Assembly: GCA_029262775.1 (NCBI GenBank)
Contig: JAJCYR010000021.1
Location: forward strand, 1-64,000
Length of the DNA stretch: 64,000 nucleotides
Source: Bacteroidota bacterium
GTDB lineage: Bacteria; Bacteroidota; Rhodothermia; Rhodothermales; UBA10348
Direction: 5' to 3'
Every line of letters starts with the position of its first letter. Position 1 is the stretch's first letter. Below, piece after piece: positions 9,743-19,883 of the stretch. The translations under genes and the position numbers were made by a program. The notes below the pieces were generated by a model. That model saw only the letters and a list, made by a program, of their open reading frames with translations, did not search any database and was not told the DNA's origin.

Positions 9743-10624
9743 TCACGACGCTTCCACGCCAGGCTTGGATATCCAGCCGCTCCAGGAGGGGGCAAAGAGG
9801 CGGGGCTCGCCGACGCCCGCCGCAGCTGCCGACAGAATAAGGTGGCACGCCGAGACGCCCGATCCGCAGTAGACGACGCAGTCGGCGGGACGCTCCGCGA
9901 CAGCCAACCACGTTTCTGCCAGACGGTGCGTGGGCAGCAGGTATCCGCCAGCCGAGAGGAGCTGCTTATAAGGCAAGTTTTTGGCTCCTGGAATGTGTCC
10001 CGCAACCGGGTCAATGGGCTCTTCAATGCCGGCGTAACGACGCGCATCCCGGGCATCGACCAGCCGGCCCGTGGCGGCGGCCTGGAGCACATCTTCCCGA
10101 GTGGCGACGGGCCACGGCCGGCATTTCGGCCACGGCCGGGGATCGGATGTGGCTGCTGATCTGCCGTCGGGTCCGGGACGGGCGTGCTTCGCGGCCAATT
10201 CTCTGTTCTCGAGCGTTCCCCCAGCCTCGCACCAGGCTGCCAGACCCCCATCCAGGACACGAACGTCCCGGGCCCCCTGCGCGCGGAGCATCCACCATAA
10301 CCGGCCTGCGATGGCGCCTCCGGCGTCGTCATACACGACAAAGCGTGAAGAGGGCGAGGCGCCGTGTTCCGCCAGCCAGGCGCAGAAATTGTCTGGCGCG
10401 GGGAGCGGATGGCGGCCCTCTGATGACGGTGCGGCCAGGTCCGACAGGTCCCGGTTCAGGTGGGCGTAGCGGGCACCCGGAATATGCCCGTCCAGGAAGG
10501 CGCGCTCACCGGCCGCGTCATCGGCCAGGCTGAAGCGGCAATCAAAAATGATGGGAGCCGGGGTGTGCTGCTGAGTGAGACGGAGAAGGTCGGCGGTGGC
10601 TATGAGCGGAGACGGGTTGGGCAT
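9743..10624 (-). CDS. Sulfurtransferase, two rhodanese domains (thiosulfate/3-mercaptopyruvate type)
   Basis: FDCRFSLADDAAGERAFLDGHIPGARYAHLNRDLS; active-site CGSGVSA. Confidence 0.92.
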   Translation of the reverse strand: MPNPSPLIATADLLRLTQQHTPAPIIFDCRFSLADDAAGERAFLDGHIPGARYAHLNRDLSDLAAPSSEGRHPLPAPDNFCAWLAEHGASPSSRFVVYDDAGGAIAGRLWWMLRAQGARDVRVLDGGLAAWCEAGGTLENRELAAKHARPGPDGRSAATSDPRPWPKCRPWPVATREDVLQAAATGRLVDARDARRYAGIEEPIDPVAGHIPGAKNLPYKQLLSAGGYLLPTHRLAETWLAVAERPADCVVYCGSGVSACHLILSAAAAGVGEPRLFAPSWSGWISKPGVEAS

Positions 10625-10708
10625 GAACAGGATGGTATGTTGGACTGCAAGTGAGAGCAGGATAACGTACTTTGCGCGCGTACACCACACAAGTCACGTG
10701 CCCATTCC

Positions 10709-13387
10709 ATGAGTGAACAGGCCGCTCGAAAGCGGGTTCAGGGGCAGACGCCCCTCATGCGGCAGTTCTTCTCCATCAAATCCAGGCATCCGGATACGAT
10801 TCTGCTCTTCCGGATGGGGGATTTCTATGAGACGTTCGGAGACGATGCCAAGGAAGTGCATGCCGTGCTTGGCATTACGCTGACCAAGCGATCCAATGGT
10901 GCAGCAGCCGATGTGGCGCTCGCAGGTTTTCCCCACCACGCCCTGGACACGTATCTTCCCAAACTCGTGCGGGCAGGCTACCGCGTTGCCATCTGTGAGC
11001 AACTGGAAGATCCGAAGCAGGCGAAGAATATCGTCAAGCGCGATGTGGTGGAAGTAGTCACGCCCGGCGTGGCGTTCCGGGACAACCTGCTGACACCTTC
11101 CAGGGCGACCTACGTGGCGGCCGTGCACTTTGGCTGGCGCGGAAGGGGGAAAGCCCGTCTGGAGATCGCGGGCATTGCCTTTGCCGATGTATCGACCGGG
11201 GAGTTTCGCGTGGCCGAGGTCGGTGCGGCTGTGGCCATGAGCTTTCTCGATTCAATTGATCCGGGTGAGATCATTTTGACGCGCGAAACGCGGACGCGGC
11301 TGGAGGACGGTGCGCCCATGCGGCGCTCATTCACGCTCGTAGACGACTGGGTTTTCACTCCCGCGGACAGTCTGGACCGGCTGACGGCCCATTTCGGGAC
11401 GCACTCGCTCAAGGGGTTCGGTGTCGAAGATCTGGATATAGGGCTCGTGGCAGCCGGGGCCGTTCTGCACTACATGCAGGAGGCGCAGAAGGGGGCGCTG
11501 CCCCACATCCGCCGGATGGAGGCGCACCGAAGCCAGGCATACATGACGCTCGATGCCCAGACCCGGCGCAATATGGAACTGGTTTCGTCCTTCGAAGCCG
11601 GTGAGGATGGCTCTCTCGTAGCCATTCTGGACCGGACAGCGACGCCCATGGGTGCCCGGATGCTGCGGCATTGGCTGCTACGGCCCCTGCGGGAGCTTTT
11701 GGCTGTGGAGCGGCGCCAGGAGGCGGTTCGGGCGCTGGTGGAAGATGCGGGCCTTCGTGAGCGTATGGCTGAACTCCTTGTGCCCGTTGGTGATCTCGAG
11801 CGTATGCTCGCGCGCGTCTGCATGGGTCGCTGCTCGCCCCGGGATCTGAAAGGCCTCGGACGCGCGCTCGAACGCGTACCTGCCATCCAGTCGGAGTTGG
11901 AGTTGGTCGAGCCAGGCATGGCCGGAGAACTCGGTGGCATCCGGGACGGGCTCCAGCCGTGCCCCGAGGTGGCGTCGTTGCTCGAGGAAGCACTGGTCGA
12001 CGACCCACCGGCCACGCTCCGGGACGGAGGGGTTGTCCGCACAGGGTACAACGACGAGCTCGACCAGCTGCGCCACCTCGCGGGGAGTGGAAAGGAATAT
12101 CTGGCGGGCCTGCAGAAGCGGGAAGCGGAGCGTACCGGGATCAACTCCCTCAAAATCGGCTTCAACAAGGTATTCGGGTATTACCTGGAAGTGACGCATA
12201 CGCACCGGGAGAAGGTGCCCGCCGAATGGATCAGGAAGCAGACGCTCGTTTCGGCAGAGCGCTACATCACGGAGGAACTCAAGGAGTACGAGGAGAAGAT
12301 TCTGGGAGCCGAGGAGCGGATGGGCGAGCTCGAGGCGCGCCTCTTCGAGGATGTCCGGGAGCATGTGGCCGGCTATGGCGCTCCGATGCAGACCACGGCG
12401 CGGCTCCTGGCCCGGCTTGATGTGCTTGTCTCGCTGGCCCGTACAGCTATAGAGGAAGACTGGACGCGCCCGGAAGTCGATGACAGCACGGTACTCGATA
12501 TTCGGGACGGCCGTCATCCGGTAGTGGAACGCAGCCTGCCACCGGGCGAGCCCTTTGTCCCGAACGATGTGTGCCTGAGCACGGATCGCGATCAGATCAT
12601 GCTCGTAACCGGGCCGAACATGGCCGGCAAAAGTGTGATCCTTCGGCAGGTAGGTCTGATCGTACTGCTGGCGCAGATGGGCTCGTACGTGCCCGCATCG
12701 CGCGCCCGAATAGGGCTGGTAGATCGAATTTTCACGCGGGTCGGCGCCTCCGACAACCTGGCGGCAGGCGAGAGTACGTTTCTCGTCGAAATGAACGAAA
12801 CGGCCAATATCCTGAACAACGCCACCAGCAGGAGCCTGATTCTGCTCGATGAGGTTGGTCGTGGCACGAGCACGTTCGACGGATTGTCTATTGCCTGGGC
12901 GCTCGTGGAGTACGTACACGAAGAATCGCGTGTGGCTGCGCGCACGCTCTTTGCCACCCATTATCATGAGCTGAATGCCCTTGAAGACAGGCTTCCCCGC
13001 GTGCGGTCCTACCGCGTTCATGTGCAGGAGCACGAGGACCGCGTAATTTTCCTGAGAAAATTGATCCGCGGCGGCGCTGATCATTCCTATGGTATTGAAG
13101 TGGCCCGCATGGCGGGGTTGCCGCAGGCAGTGATTGACCGTGCCCGCTCCATTCTGGCGGAACTGGAAGCCGGTCAGGCGCCGGGCGGTCGCCAGGCGAA
13201 GCAGTCTGCCCATGTCAGCGTGGCCGCCGAGCCGCAGATGGATCTGTTTGCCGGGTCTCGTCTGGATCCGGCCCAGCGTGATGTGCTGGAGCGGCTCCGG
13301 AACGCGGATCTTGAGCAGATGACACCGATCGATGCCCTCGTGCTTCTGTCCGAGCTCTCCACCATATTATCCCCCGAATCCACATGA
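10709..13387 (+). CDS. mutS: DNA mismatch repair protein MutS
   Basis: TPLMRQFFSIKSRHPDTILLFRMGDFYETFGDDA; TGPNMAGKSVILRQ; DEVGRGTSTFDG. Confidence 0.99.
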   Translation: MSEQAARKRVQGQTPLMRQFFSIKSRHPDTILLFRMGDFYETFGDDAKEVHAVLGITLTKRSNGAAADVALAGFPHHALDTYLPKLVRAGYRVAICEQLEDPKQAKNIVKRDVVEVVTPGVAFRDNLLTPSRATYVAAVHFGWRGRGKARLEIAGIAFADVSTGEFRVAEVGAAVAMSFLDSIDPGEIILTRETRTRLEDGAPMRRSFTLVDDWVFTPADSLDRLTAHFGTHSLKGFGVEDLDIGLVAAGAVLHYMQEAQKGALPHIRRMEAHRSQAYMTLDAQTRRNMELVSSFEAGEDGSLVAILDRTATPMGARMLRHWLLRPLRELLAVERRQEAVRALVEDAGLRERMAELLVPVGDLERMLARVCMGRCSPRDLKGLGRALERVPAIQSELELVEPGMAGELGGIRDGLQPCPEVASLLEEALVDDPPATLRDGGVVRTGYNDELDQLRHLAGSGKEYLAGLQKREAERTGINSLKIGFNKVFGYYLEVTHTHREKVPAEWIRKQTLVSAERYITEELKEYEEKILGAEERMGELEARLFEDVREHVAGYGAPMQTTARLLARLDVLVSLARTAIEEDWTRPEVDDSTVLDIRDGRHPVVERSLPPGEPFVPNDVCLSTDRDQIMLVTGPNMAGKSVILRQVGLIVLLAQMGSYVPASRARIGLVDRIFTRVGASDNLAAGESTFLVEMNETANILNNATSRSLILLDEVGRGTSTFDGLSIAWALVEYVHEESRVAARTLFATHYHELNALEDRLPRVRSYRVHVQEHEDRVIFLRKLIRGGADHSYGIEVARMAGLPQAVIDRARSILAELEAGQAPGGRQAKQSAHVSVAAEPQMDLFAGSRLDPAQRDVLERLRNADLEQMTPIDALVLLSELSTILSPEST

Positions 13388-13935
13388 TCCACTCCTTTAT
13401 TGGCCGAATGCCGGATTTTGGATCGGACCCGTTTGTCGCCGACACGGCCACCGTCACGGGTGACGTTGTAACAGGTGACGATTTCAGCGCCTGGTTCGGA
13501 GCCGTGCTGCGTGGCGACGTGCACCGGATTCGCATTGGCCACCGGACAAACATCCAGGACAATGCCGTAGTCCACGTTACCCACGGCAGCGCTCCGACAC
13601 ACATCGGTTCGGGCGTCACGGTCGGTCACGGCGCCATTGTGCACGGCTGCACGATCGAGGACGACGTGCTGATCGGAATGGGTAGCATTATTCTGGACCA
13701 TGCCGTCATTGGGCATCATTCCATTGTCGGGGCCGGCGCCCTTGTGACCGGACGCACGCACATACCGCCGCACTCCATGGTGCTCGGCTCCCCGGCGCGT
13801 GCAGTCCGCGAGCTGACGGGGGAAGAAGTCGCCTCTATTGCGTCCTACGCAAGCGGTTACGTGCGCTACAAGAATATCTATCTGGGGCTGGAAACCCCGG
13901 ATACCAATCCGTTTTATGAGGCTGACGAATTATGA
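13384..13935 (+). CDS. Gamma carbonic anhydrase family protein (left-handed beta helix)
   Basis: DDFSAWFGAVLRGDVHRIRIGHRTNIQDNAVVHVTHG...VTVGHGAIVHGCTIEDDVLIGMGS. Confidence 0.92.
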   Translation: MIHSFIGRMPDFGSDPFVADTATVTGDVVTGDDFSAWFGAVLRGDVHRIRIGHRTNIQDNAVVHVTHGSAPTHIGSGVTVGHGAIVHGCTIEDDVLIGMGSIILDHAVIGHHSIVGAGALVTGRTHIPPHSMVLGSPARAVRELTGEEVASIASYASGYVRYKNIYLGLETPDTNPFYEADEL

Positions 13936-15230
13936 ATGTCCTGATCATTGGCAGCGGTGGCCGCGAACACGCCCTGGCCTGGGTGTTGTCCCGGAGCGCG
14001 CAGAAGCCGGCTGTATTCGTAGCGCCCGGAAACGCAGGTACGCGCCTCGTGGCCACGAATCTGGAGCTTCCTGTTCCGCAGGCCGAGCAGGTACTTGCGC
14101 TCGTCACGCGGCACGATATTGATCTGGTCATTGTCGGGCCCGAACAGCCTCTGGTCGATGGGCTGGCGGACAGGCTGCGTGAGGCCGGCATACGGGTATT
14201 CGGACCCGGTCGGGATGCGGCGCAAATTGAGGGAAGTAAAGCGTTTTCGAAAGCCTTCATGGAGCGACATGGCATTCCGACGGCCGCCTACCGAACGTTC
14301 CGCCGCAGAGACGAGGGCGCGCTGCGGGCGTACACAAAGGAGCAGGGGGCACCGATTGTGCTCAAGGCGAGCGGCCTGGCTGCCGGTAAAGGAGCTATTG
14401 TGTGCATGACGCGAAGGGAAGTTGAGGAGGGGCTCGGGCAGCTCCTCTCCGGCGATCAGTTCGGCGAGGCGTCCGACGAGATCGTGGTCGAGCAGTTCAT
14501 GGAAGGGGAGGAAGCCAGCCTGTTCGTCCTCTCGGACGGGACGTCCTGGGTCATGCTGCCCAGCGCCCAGGACCACAAACGGATAGGGGTCGACGATACG
14601 GGGCCCAATACGGGCGGGATGGGAGCCTATGCGCCGGCCCCGGTCATGACGCCCGCCATGATGGTCCTTGCTACCGAGCAGATTGTTAAACCGACACTTG
14701 AGGGACTTGCATCCGAAGGCATGCCCTACAACGGAATACTCTATGTCGGCCTCATGCTTACAGAGGATGGCATCAAGGTGGTGGAATACAATTGTCGATT
14801 CGGCGATCCGGAAGCACAGGCGATCCTGCCGCTCATCACTTCCGATGCCCTCGAGCTGTTCCTGGCCGGAGCCGAGGGGCGCCTGCATGAGGCCGACGTG
14901 CAGGTATCGGGCATGACATCGGCATGTGTCGTGATGGCCTCCGACGGATACCCCGGCGCGTACCGCAGGGGGTTTCCCATCCAGGGCCTGGACATGGCAT
15001 CCCAGCTCCCCAATACGCTGGTGTTTCACGCCGGCACGGCGCAGGATGGACCGGTGGTCCGCACGAATGGGGGACGCGTACTGGCCGTTTCGGCGCAGGC
15101 GACCGGGCTTCAGGGCGCGCTGGCACGGGTCTACACGGGAGTCTCGCTGATTCATTTCGAGGGTGCCTACCACCGCACCGATATTGGAAAGAAGGGGCTG
15201 CTGCACGGCATGTCCCGGCAGAAGGAATGA
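13932..15230 (+). CDS. purD: Phosphoribosylamine--glycine ligase
   Basis: MNVLIIGSGGREHALAWVLSRS; ATP-grasp motifs; GMGAYAPAPVM. Confidence 0.98.
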   Translation: MNVLIIGSGGREHALAWVLSRSAQKPAVFVAPGNAGTRLVATNLELPVPQAEQVLALVTRHDIDLVIVGPEQPLVDGLADRLREAGIRVFGPGRDAAQIEGSKAFSKAFMERHGIPTAAYRTFRRRDEGALRAYTKEQGAPIVLKASGLAAGKGAIVCMTRREVEEGLGQLLSGDQFGEASDEIVVEQFMEGEEASLFVLSDGTSWVMLPSAQDHKRIGVDDTGPNTGGMGAYAPAPVMTPAMMVLATEQIVKPTLEGLASEGMPYNGILYVGLMLTEDGIKVVEYNCRFGDPEAQAILPLITSDALELFLAGAEGRLHEADVQVSGMTSACVVMASDGYPGAYRRGFPIQGLDMASQLPNTLVFHAGTAQDGPVVRTNGGRVLAVSAQATGLQGALARVYTGVSLIHFEGAYHRTDIGKKGLLHGMSRQKE

Positions 15231-16213
15231 CCATGGCCTCGGCCACGCGGTCTCCCGTCTCCATGGCCGCCGTCCTGGTCACCCTTGCGGTACTTTGGAC
15301 GCTGCCTGCCTGCCGGTCACAGCGCGTTCCACCCGGTGCGGGTAGCGCGGTGCTCCTCACCGGGCTGCCCGGCCTGGACATTGCCACGCGCCGTGCCGGG
15401 GTGGCGGCTGGCATCCGTTTCCAACACGCGACGGCCATGACCGGCACGGCGGCCGGGATGTTGTACGTCGCCGATGGCGCGGAGAACAGCATTCGCGTCT
15501 TCCGACTCGAGGGGGGAGCCGAGGTGCGTGACGTCATGCGCATTGGAACGTCCGGCAGCGGCGCTGCTGAGTTCAACGGCGTCTGGGACGTGGACGTGTT
15601 CTCGGGCCTCTTTGTGGTTGCCGCCGACCGTGGAAATGGCCGAATACAGCGCTTTGACCGCGACGGTGCACTGGTGGAACTCTTTCCGCTCAACCCTGGC
15701 GAGAGTGCGCCCAGCCCGGTCTTTGTCCAGAACGCCGCTCGTGGCGTGACCGGGTGGTCCGAACCCATTGCCCTTGCCACGGCTCCGAATGACGATCTGT
15801 TCATGGTCGATGCACGCTCCTCAGGCCTCTATCGCACCGACCGGCGACGCGAACGCCTTGAGCAGATGGGCGCCGACGTGCTCACCGAGCCGATCGACGT
15901 GGTCGTCGCAGGCGGCCGCCTCCTGGTGCTTGACGCGGCCGAGGGCATCGTCGTATTCGACGTGCTGGGTACCCACATCCGAACCATTCGCGTGGGCGGC
16001 CTCGAAAGGCTGGCCGTACTGTCCGACGGCCGTCTTCTCGGAATTGCCCCCACGTTCGTAGTGCTCTTCGACGAGGGGCTTGCTCCTGCCAGCCGCCTTT
16101 TTTTCCGGGTCGATGCGCCGGTGCGCGACGTATTTCATCGCGGCGACCTGCTCTACCTGCTCACGGACACAGCCCTCTACGTGGCCGCCGTTGCAGGCGT
16201 CTTCACCGGTTGA
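15227..16213 (+). CDS. Putative lipoprotein with NHL/6-bladed beta-propeller-like repeats
   Basis: Signal segment ending LPAC; repeated LYVADGAENSIRVF / FMVDARSSGLYR blades. Confidence 0.65.
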   Translation: MTMASATRSPVSMAAVLVTLAVLWTLPACRSQRVPPGAGSAVLLTGLPGLDIATRRAGVAAGIRFQHATAMTGTAAGMLYVADGAENSIRVFRLEGGAEVRDVMRIGTSGSGAAEFNGVWDVDVFSGLFVVAADRGNGRIQRFDRDGALVELFPLNPGESAPSPVFVQNAARGVTGWSEPIALATAPNDDLFMVDARSSGLYRTDRRRERLEQMGADVLTEPIDVVVAGGRLLVLDAAEGIVVFDVLGTHIRTIRVGGLERLAVLSDGRLLGIAPTFVVLFDEGLAPASRLFFRVDAPVRDVFHRGDLLYLLTDTALYVAAVAGVFTG

Positions 16214-17588
16214 TGCGCCGGATCAGGCTCGACAGGGCGCGGGAGCGGCTCGAGAGCCGCTCCCGCGCCGTAACATGGACCGGATCGGCATGGCGGTCAT
16301 CACAATTCGAGATGGGGCAGCGTTCGCACGTGGTGCCTGCGGGTGTGGATCGCAGGCGTGCATCCGTGGCGAAGCGAATATGGGCATGGGCCTGGGTGTT
16401 GAGCGGTATGCCCATCATAACCGCCGAGTCTCCTGTTTCGCCCAGCTGCAGCGGGCGCGACATGGCCAGAATGAGGAGCGGACCGAAACCACCGGCCAGT
16501 TCCACCCGCTGAGCATGGGCCGTCGGAGCGTGGGGTTCCGTACCAGTACGCAGGCCGTCGGCACGCTCCTCAGCCCGGCGGTGCAGCATACGCAGGCCCG
16601 CCCAGCGGCGGCATACGTGCTCGGTCAGCGGCAGTACGTGCGGAAGCGTCAGGCGGGTCATGTTGAACAGGCGGGATACCGTCACCTGGCGCCGGAAACT
16701 GAGCCGCATGAACACGTGCTGTTCCAGATTCAGGTGGGCCGCCGCCACTTGGCCAAACCGGTAGAAAAACATTTCAGGAGTGGCAGAAAAGCGGTTCATG
16801 CACTGCAGAAGAGCCGACGGAGACCAATTTTCCCTGTTCAGGAAAGCCTGCATGGTACGCACGAACTCCTGCTCCGGAAGCAATACGCATCCGGCGAAAT
16901 AGGAGGTGGCATGGTTGTCCTGCACGTCACGCCAGGAGGGCGTCGTGAGCCATGGTGAGGCCGCCCTGCGACGCACCGTACCGAGGCGAAAGCTACCGAT
17001 TTCCTTCGCCAGAATGAAGGCACGTTGAGAGGGAAGCAGCTCGCTGTTGACAAGCAGGGCGGGTCTCTGCCCCGGCACGGAAACCGCACGCAGCCCTCCC
17101 AGCTCGTCATTTTCAGAGAGCGCCGACAGGTCTACGGCGACGCCGTACTCGCGGCGCAGGATTTGAAGCAACCGGTTCTCGAGCTCAACGGCCGAGGATG
17201 GATCCTGACCGTCGTATCGACCCATATCGGAGAGGAACGCGGATGCGGCCGCTTCCACGTGTGGAAGGCGATTTCCGCACGCGACCATGGCATCGTGGAG
17301 CCTCCGCATGAGATGCGCCGGCGTGGTGGCGTCCAGGCCTGCAGTTTTGCCAGTGGTCTGGGTGGGTGGCTTGGGACGCGTGAAGAGGTCCTCCACGGGC
17401 GACTGGAGCACGTCGGCAAGGGCGGCAAGCGTATCGGCACCGGGGAATTTAAGACCCCGCTCGACCTCACTGAGGTGCGAGACGCTGATACCGGACTGCT
17501 CGGACACGTCGGCCAGCGTATAGCCGAGTTCGTGGCGTCTGGTGCGCAGGTTTGCGCCCAGAGTCCGGGCTATTTCATGGGGTGTCAT
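16203..17588 (-). CDS. XRE-family HTH regulator with degenerate IrrE/ImmA-like and ScfR-type C-terminal region
   Basis: GANLRTRRHELGYTLADVSEQSGISVSHLSEVERGLKFPGADTLAALADVL; FILAKEIGSF at the position of a HExxH motif. Confidence 0.75.
   Translation of the reverse strand: MTPHEIARTLGANLRTRRHELGYTLADVSEQSGISVSHLSEVERGLKFPGADTLAALADVLQSPVEDLFTRPKPPTQTTGKTAGLDATTPAHLMRRLHDAMVACGNRLPHVEAAASAFLSDMGRYDGQDPSSAVELENRLLQILRREYGVAVDLSALSENDELGGLRAVSVPGQRPALLVNSELLPSQRAFILAKEIGSFRLGTVRRRAASPWLTTPSWRDVQDNHATSYFAGCVLLPEQEFVRTMQAFLNRENWSPSALLQCMNRFSATPEMFFYRFGQVAAAHLNLEQHVFMRLSFRRQVTVSRLFNMTRLTLPHVLPLTEHVCRRWAGLRMLHRRAEERADGLRTGTEPHAPTAHAQRVELAGGFGPLLILAMSRPLQLGETGDSAVMMGIPLNTQAHAHIRFATDARLRSTPAGTTCERCPISNCDDRHADPVHVTARERLSSRSRALSSLIRRINR
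16236..16269. terminator. Perfect 16-bp-arm hairpin inside the 3' end of the minus-strand XRE gene; candidate bidirectional terminator
   Basis: GGCGCGGGAGCGGCTC-GA-GAGCCGCTCCCGCGCC; no T-tract. Confidence 0.5.
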
Positions 17589-17740
17589 GCCTGAATTACG
17601 CTTAGAGCGAAATCATGTGCCCGGGTGACGGCTATATTTTCCAGAAATCTTGCGCAGGCGGCCACTCCGGCATTGCCGCCCGGGAGGGGGCGGGGTAGTT
17701 TGGCGCCGATCCAATTTTCCATCTTTCGACGGGTAGACGC

Positions 17741-18388
17741 ATGCGGCTGGTGCTTTTTGGTCCTCCTGGAGCGGGCAAAGGAACGCAGGCGGGGCGTCTT
17801 CGTGATACGCTCGGCCTGAACATCATATCGACCGGGTATCTGATCCGGTCGGCTATCCGGCAGAGGTCGCCGCTGGGTCTGCGGGTCAAGGAACTGGTGC
17901 AGCGCGGGGGGTTGGTGCCAGATGAGACAGTGCGGGATCTGGCAAGTGAAGCGATTGTGCACCAACGGTTTGACAACTTCATTCTCGATGGTTATCCGCG
18001 TACCATGCAGCAGGCTGAATGGCTGACGGCGTTTCTCGAAGCCTACAAGGCTCCGCTCACCGCCGTCTTCTACCTGAAAGTGCCCGATGCCGTCATCGTG
18101 GATCGACTGTCCGGGCGGCGCATGGATACCAAGACCGGAGACAGTTACCACGTAGCCCTGAATCCTCCTCCTGACAGTATTCCGGCTGATCGACTCATTC
18201 AGCGGCCCGACGACCGGCCGGAGGCGGTTTTGGAGCGACTGAAGACCTACCATCGCGATACCATGCCGCTGGTGAAGTATTTTGGCCGCAGCGGGCTGAT
18301 CGTCCCCATTGACGGGACGGCGACATTTGATGACGTGTTTGAAGAGATCTGTGCCTCGGTTGGCATGGAGGAGCGGGTATCGGTCTGA
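17741..18388 (+). CDS. adk: Adenylate kinase
   Basis: MRLVLFGPPGAGKGTQAGRL; DGYPRT; SGRRMDTKTGDSYH. Confidence 0.95.
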   Translation: MRLVLFGPPGAGKGTQAGRLRDTLGLNIISTGYLIRSAIRQRSPLGLRVKELVQRGGLVPDETVRDLASEAIVHQRFDNFILDGYPRTMQQAEWLTAFLEAYKAPLTAVFYLKVPDAVIVDRLSGRRMDTKTGDSYHVALNPPPDSIPADRLIQRPDDRPEAVLERLKTYHRDTMPLVKYFGRSGLIVPIDGTATFDDVFEEICASVGMEERVSV

Positions 18389-18399
18389 CGCGCACCCCT

Positions 18400-19662
18400 G
18401 TGATCTCGGAGCGTATTGAACAGCTCACGGCGGGTAACCTCCTGCTGCGCTCATTGCGTGTGGATGTCACAGACGTGGTTACGCTGCATATGTCCTGGCC
18501 GGTTCCGCTTGCCACCACAGCTCGGGAAGAGCTCCTGGATCAGATTGCGGTGGGACTGCTGGACCGCGGTGCGGGTCGTTGGGGCGAAGAGGCCGTCTCT
18601 GTGTTCCTGGAGGACCGGGGCGTAGAACTCCGGTTTGCCCTGGGGAGCGGCAGGTTGCGCTGCGAGGTGCGCATGCTGACGCGGCACCTGTCAGACGTCA
18701 TGCCGCTCGTCGTTGCGTGCATGAACGAGCCCCTGATGGAGGCATCGTCCTTCAATACCGTGTCGTCGCGCCTGCGATCGAACCTGATGCAGGCTCGATC
18801 GCGCACGGCAGCGCGCGCCGCGACCGGGCTCAGGAAGCAGATTTTTGCGCCCGGCCATCCAGAATATGCGTGGGATGCCGACGAGCGGCTGGCTGAACTC
18901 GACAGCGTAACGGCAGGCGACGTCGGTCCATTCTACCGGAAGCGACTGCGCCCGGCGGAGGTCCATCTGGCCGTAGTGGGCGATGTCGAGGAGGATCACG
19001 TTCGACGGGTGGCCGAAATCGTGTCTGCGGGTGTGGCCGCCGACCGGGGAGCGGCTGTTGGTAGGGGCCACGCGGTGGCGGAATTCCGGCACCTGGAACC
19101 GGTACGCATGCATGTACCGCTCGCCGACCGGTCGAACCTCGACGTGCATATGGGGCACGGTGTCGACATGCACCGCACACACGAGGCCTACGACGCACTC
19201 AAGACGGGTGTTTTCGCGCTTGGGGGCAATTTTTCGGCCCGGCTTATGACCACCGTACGGGATCGTGACGGGCTCACCTATGGAATTGGCTCGTCCCTTT
19301 CCGGCGTGGATGTGGGCTGGTCCGGGATGTGGGTCACGTCGTTGTCGCTGAGCGCGCCAGCACTGTCAAAAGGCGTCGAGGCCACGCTGTCAGAAATCCG
19401 CACCTTCATCCGAGACGGAATCACGGACGAGGAGCGGCGCGCGGTCGTCGGGACACTTACGGGCTCGTTTCGGGTCCAACTCGGGACCACGTCGGGCCTT
19501 GCGCGCGTCATGCTGCGTCACATGGAGCGCGGCGAACCGGCGACGGAAATCGACGCCTGGTCACAGCGCATTGAAAACCTCTCGACGGGTCGGATCAACG
19601 ATGCCATCCGGACCTGGCTCGACGCCGACCGTCTTCATGTGGTGAGCGCAGGGACCCTGTAG
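18400..19662 (+). CDS. M16 (insulinase/MPP-like) family protein lacking a visible HxxEH motif
   Basis: M16-type fold pattern (FNTVSSRLRSNLMQ..., HPEYAWDADERLAELDSVTAGDVGPFYRKRLRPAEVHLAVVGDV); no HxxEH. Confidence 0.7.
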   Translation: MISERIEQLTAGNLLLRSLRVDVTDVVTLHMSWPVPLATTAREELLDQIAVGLLDRGAGRWGEEAVSVFLEDRGVELRFALGSGRLRCEVRMLTRHLSDVMPLVVACMNEPLMEASSFNTVSSRLRSNLMQARSRTAARAATGLRKQIFAPGHPEYAWDADERLAELDSVTAGDVGPFYRKRLRPAEVHLAVVGDVEEDHVRRVAEIVSAGVAADRGAAVGRGHAVAEFRHLEPVRMHVPLADRSNLDVHMGHGVDMHRTHEAYDALKTGVFALGGNFSARLMTTVRDRDGLTYGIGSSLSGVDVGWSGMWVTSLSLSAPALSKGVEATLSEIRTFIRDGITDEERRAVVGTLTGSFRVQLGTTSGLARVMLRHMERGEPATEIDAWSQRIENLSTGRINDAIRTWLDADRLHVVSAGTL

Positions 19663-19689
19663 CAGGCGTCCGGCTGAGCGCGCACGCCG

Positions 19690-19878
19690 TCAGTGATCCG
19701 GCATTACGAATGCCAGGATGACATAAAGGATGAGGCCGGGAAAACCCGTTGACAGGATACTCAAAAGTATCCAGGCCACGCGGACAGTGGTCGAATCAAT
19801 GTCGAAGTATTCGGCCAAGCCGCCGCAGACACCGGCGATTTTGCGGTCGTGCGTGGATTTGATGAGTTTCCTGCTCAT
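19690..19878 (-). CDS. PspC domain protein (62 aa)
   Basis: RKIAGVCGGLAEYFDIDSTTVRVAWILLSIL...YVILAFVMP. Confidence 0.9.
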   Translation of the reverse strand: MSRKLIKSTHDRKIAGVCGGLAEYFDIDSTTVRVAWILLSILSTGFPGLILYVILAFVMPDH

Positions 19879-19883
19879 AATGT

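Noticed and set aside
11678-13213. 511-aa minus-strand ORF
   Set aside because: Antisense to mutS whose sense frame is unambiguous; shadow ORF.
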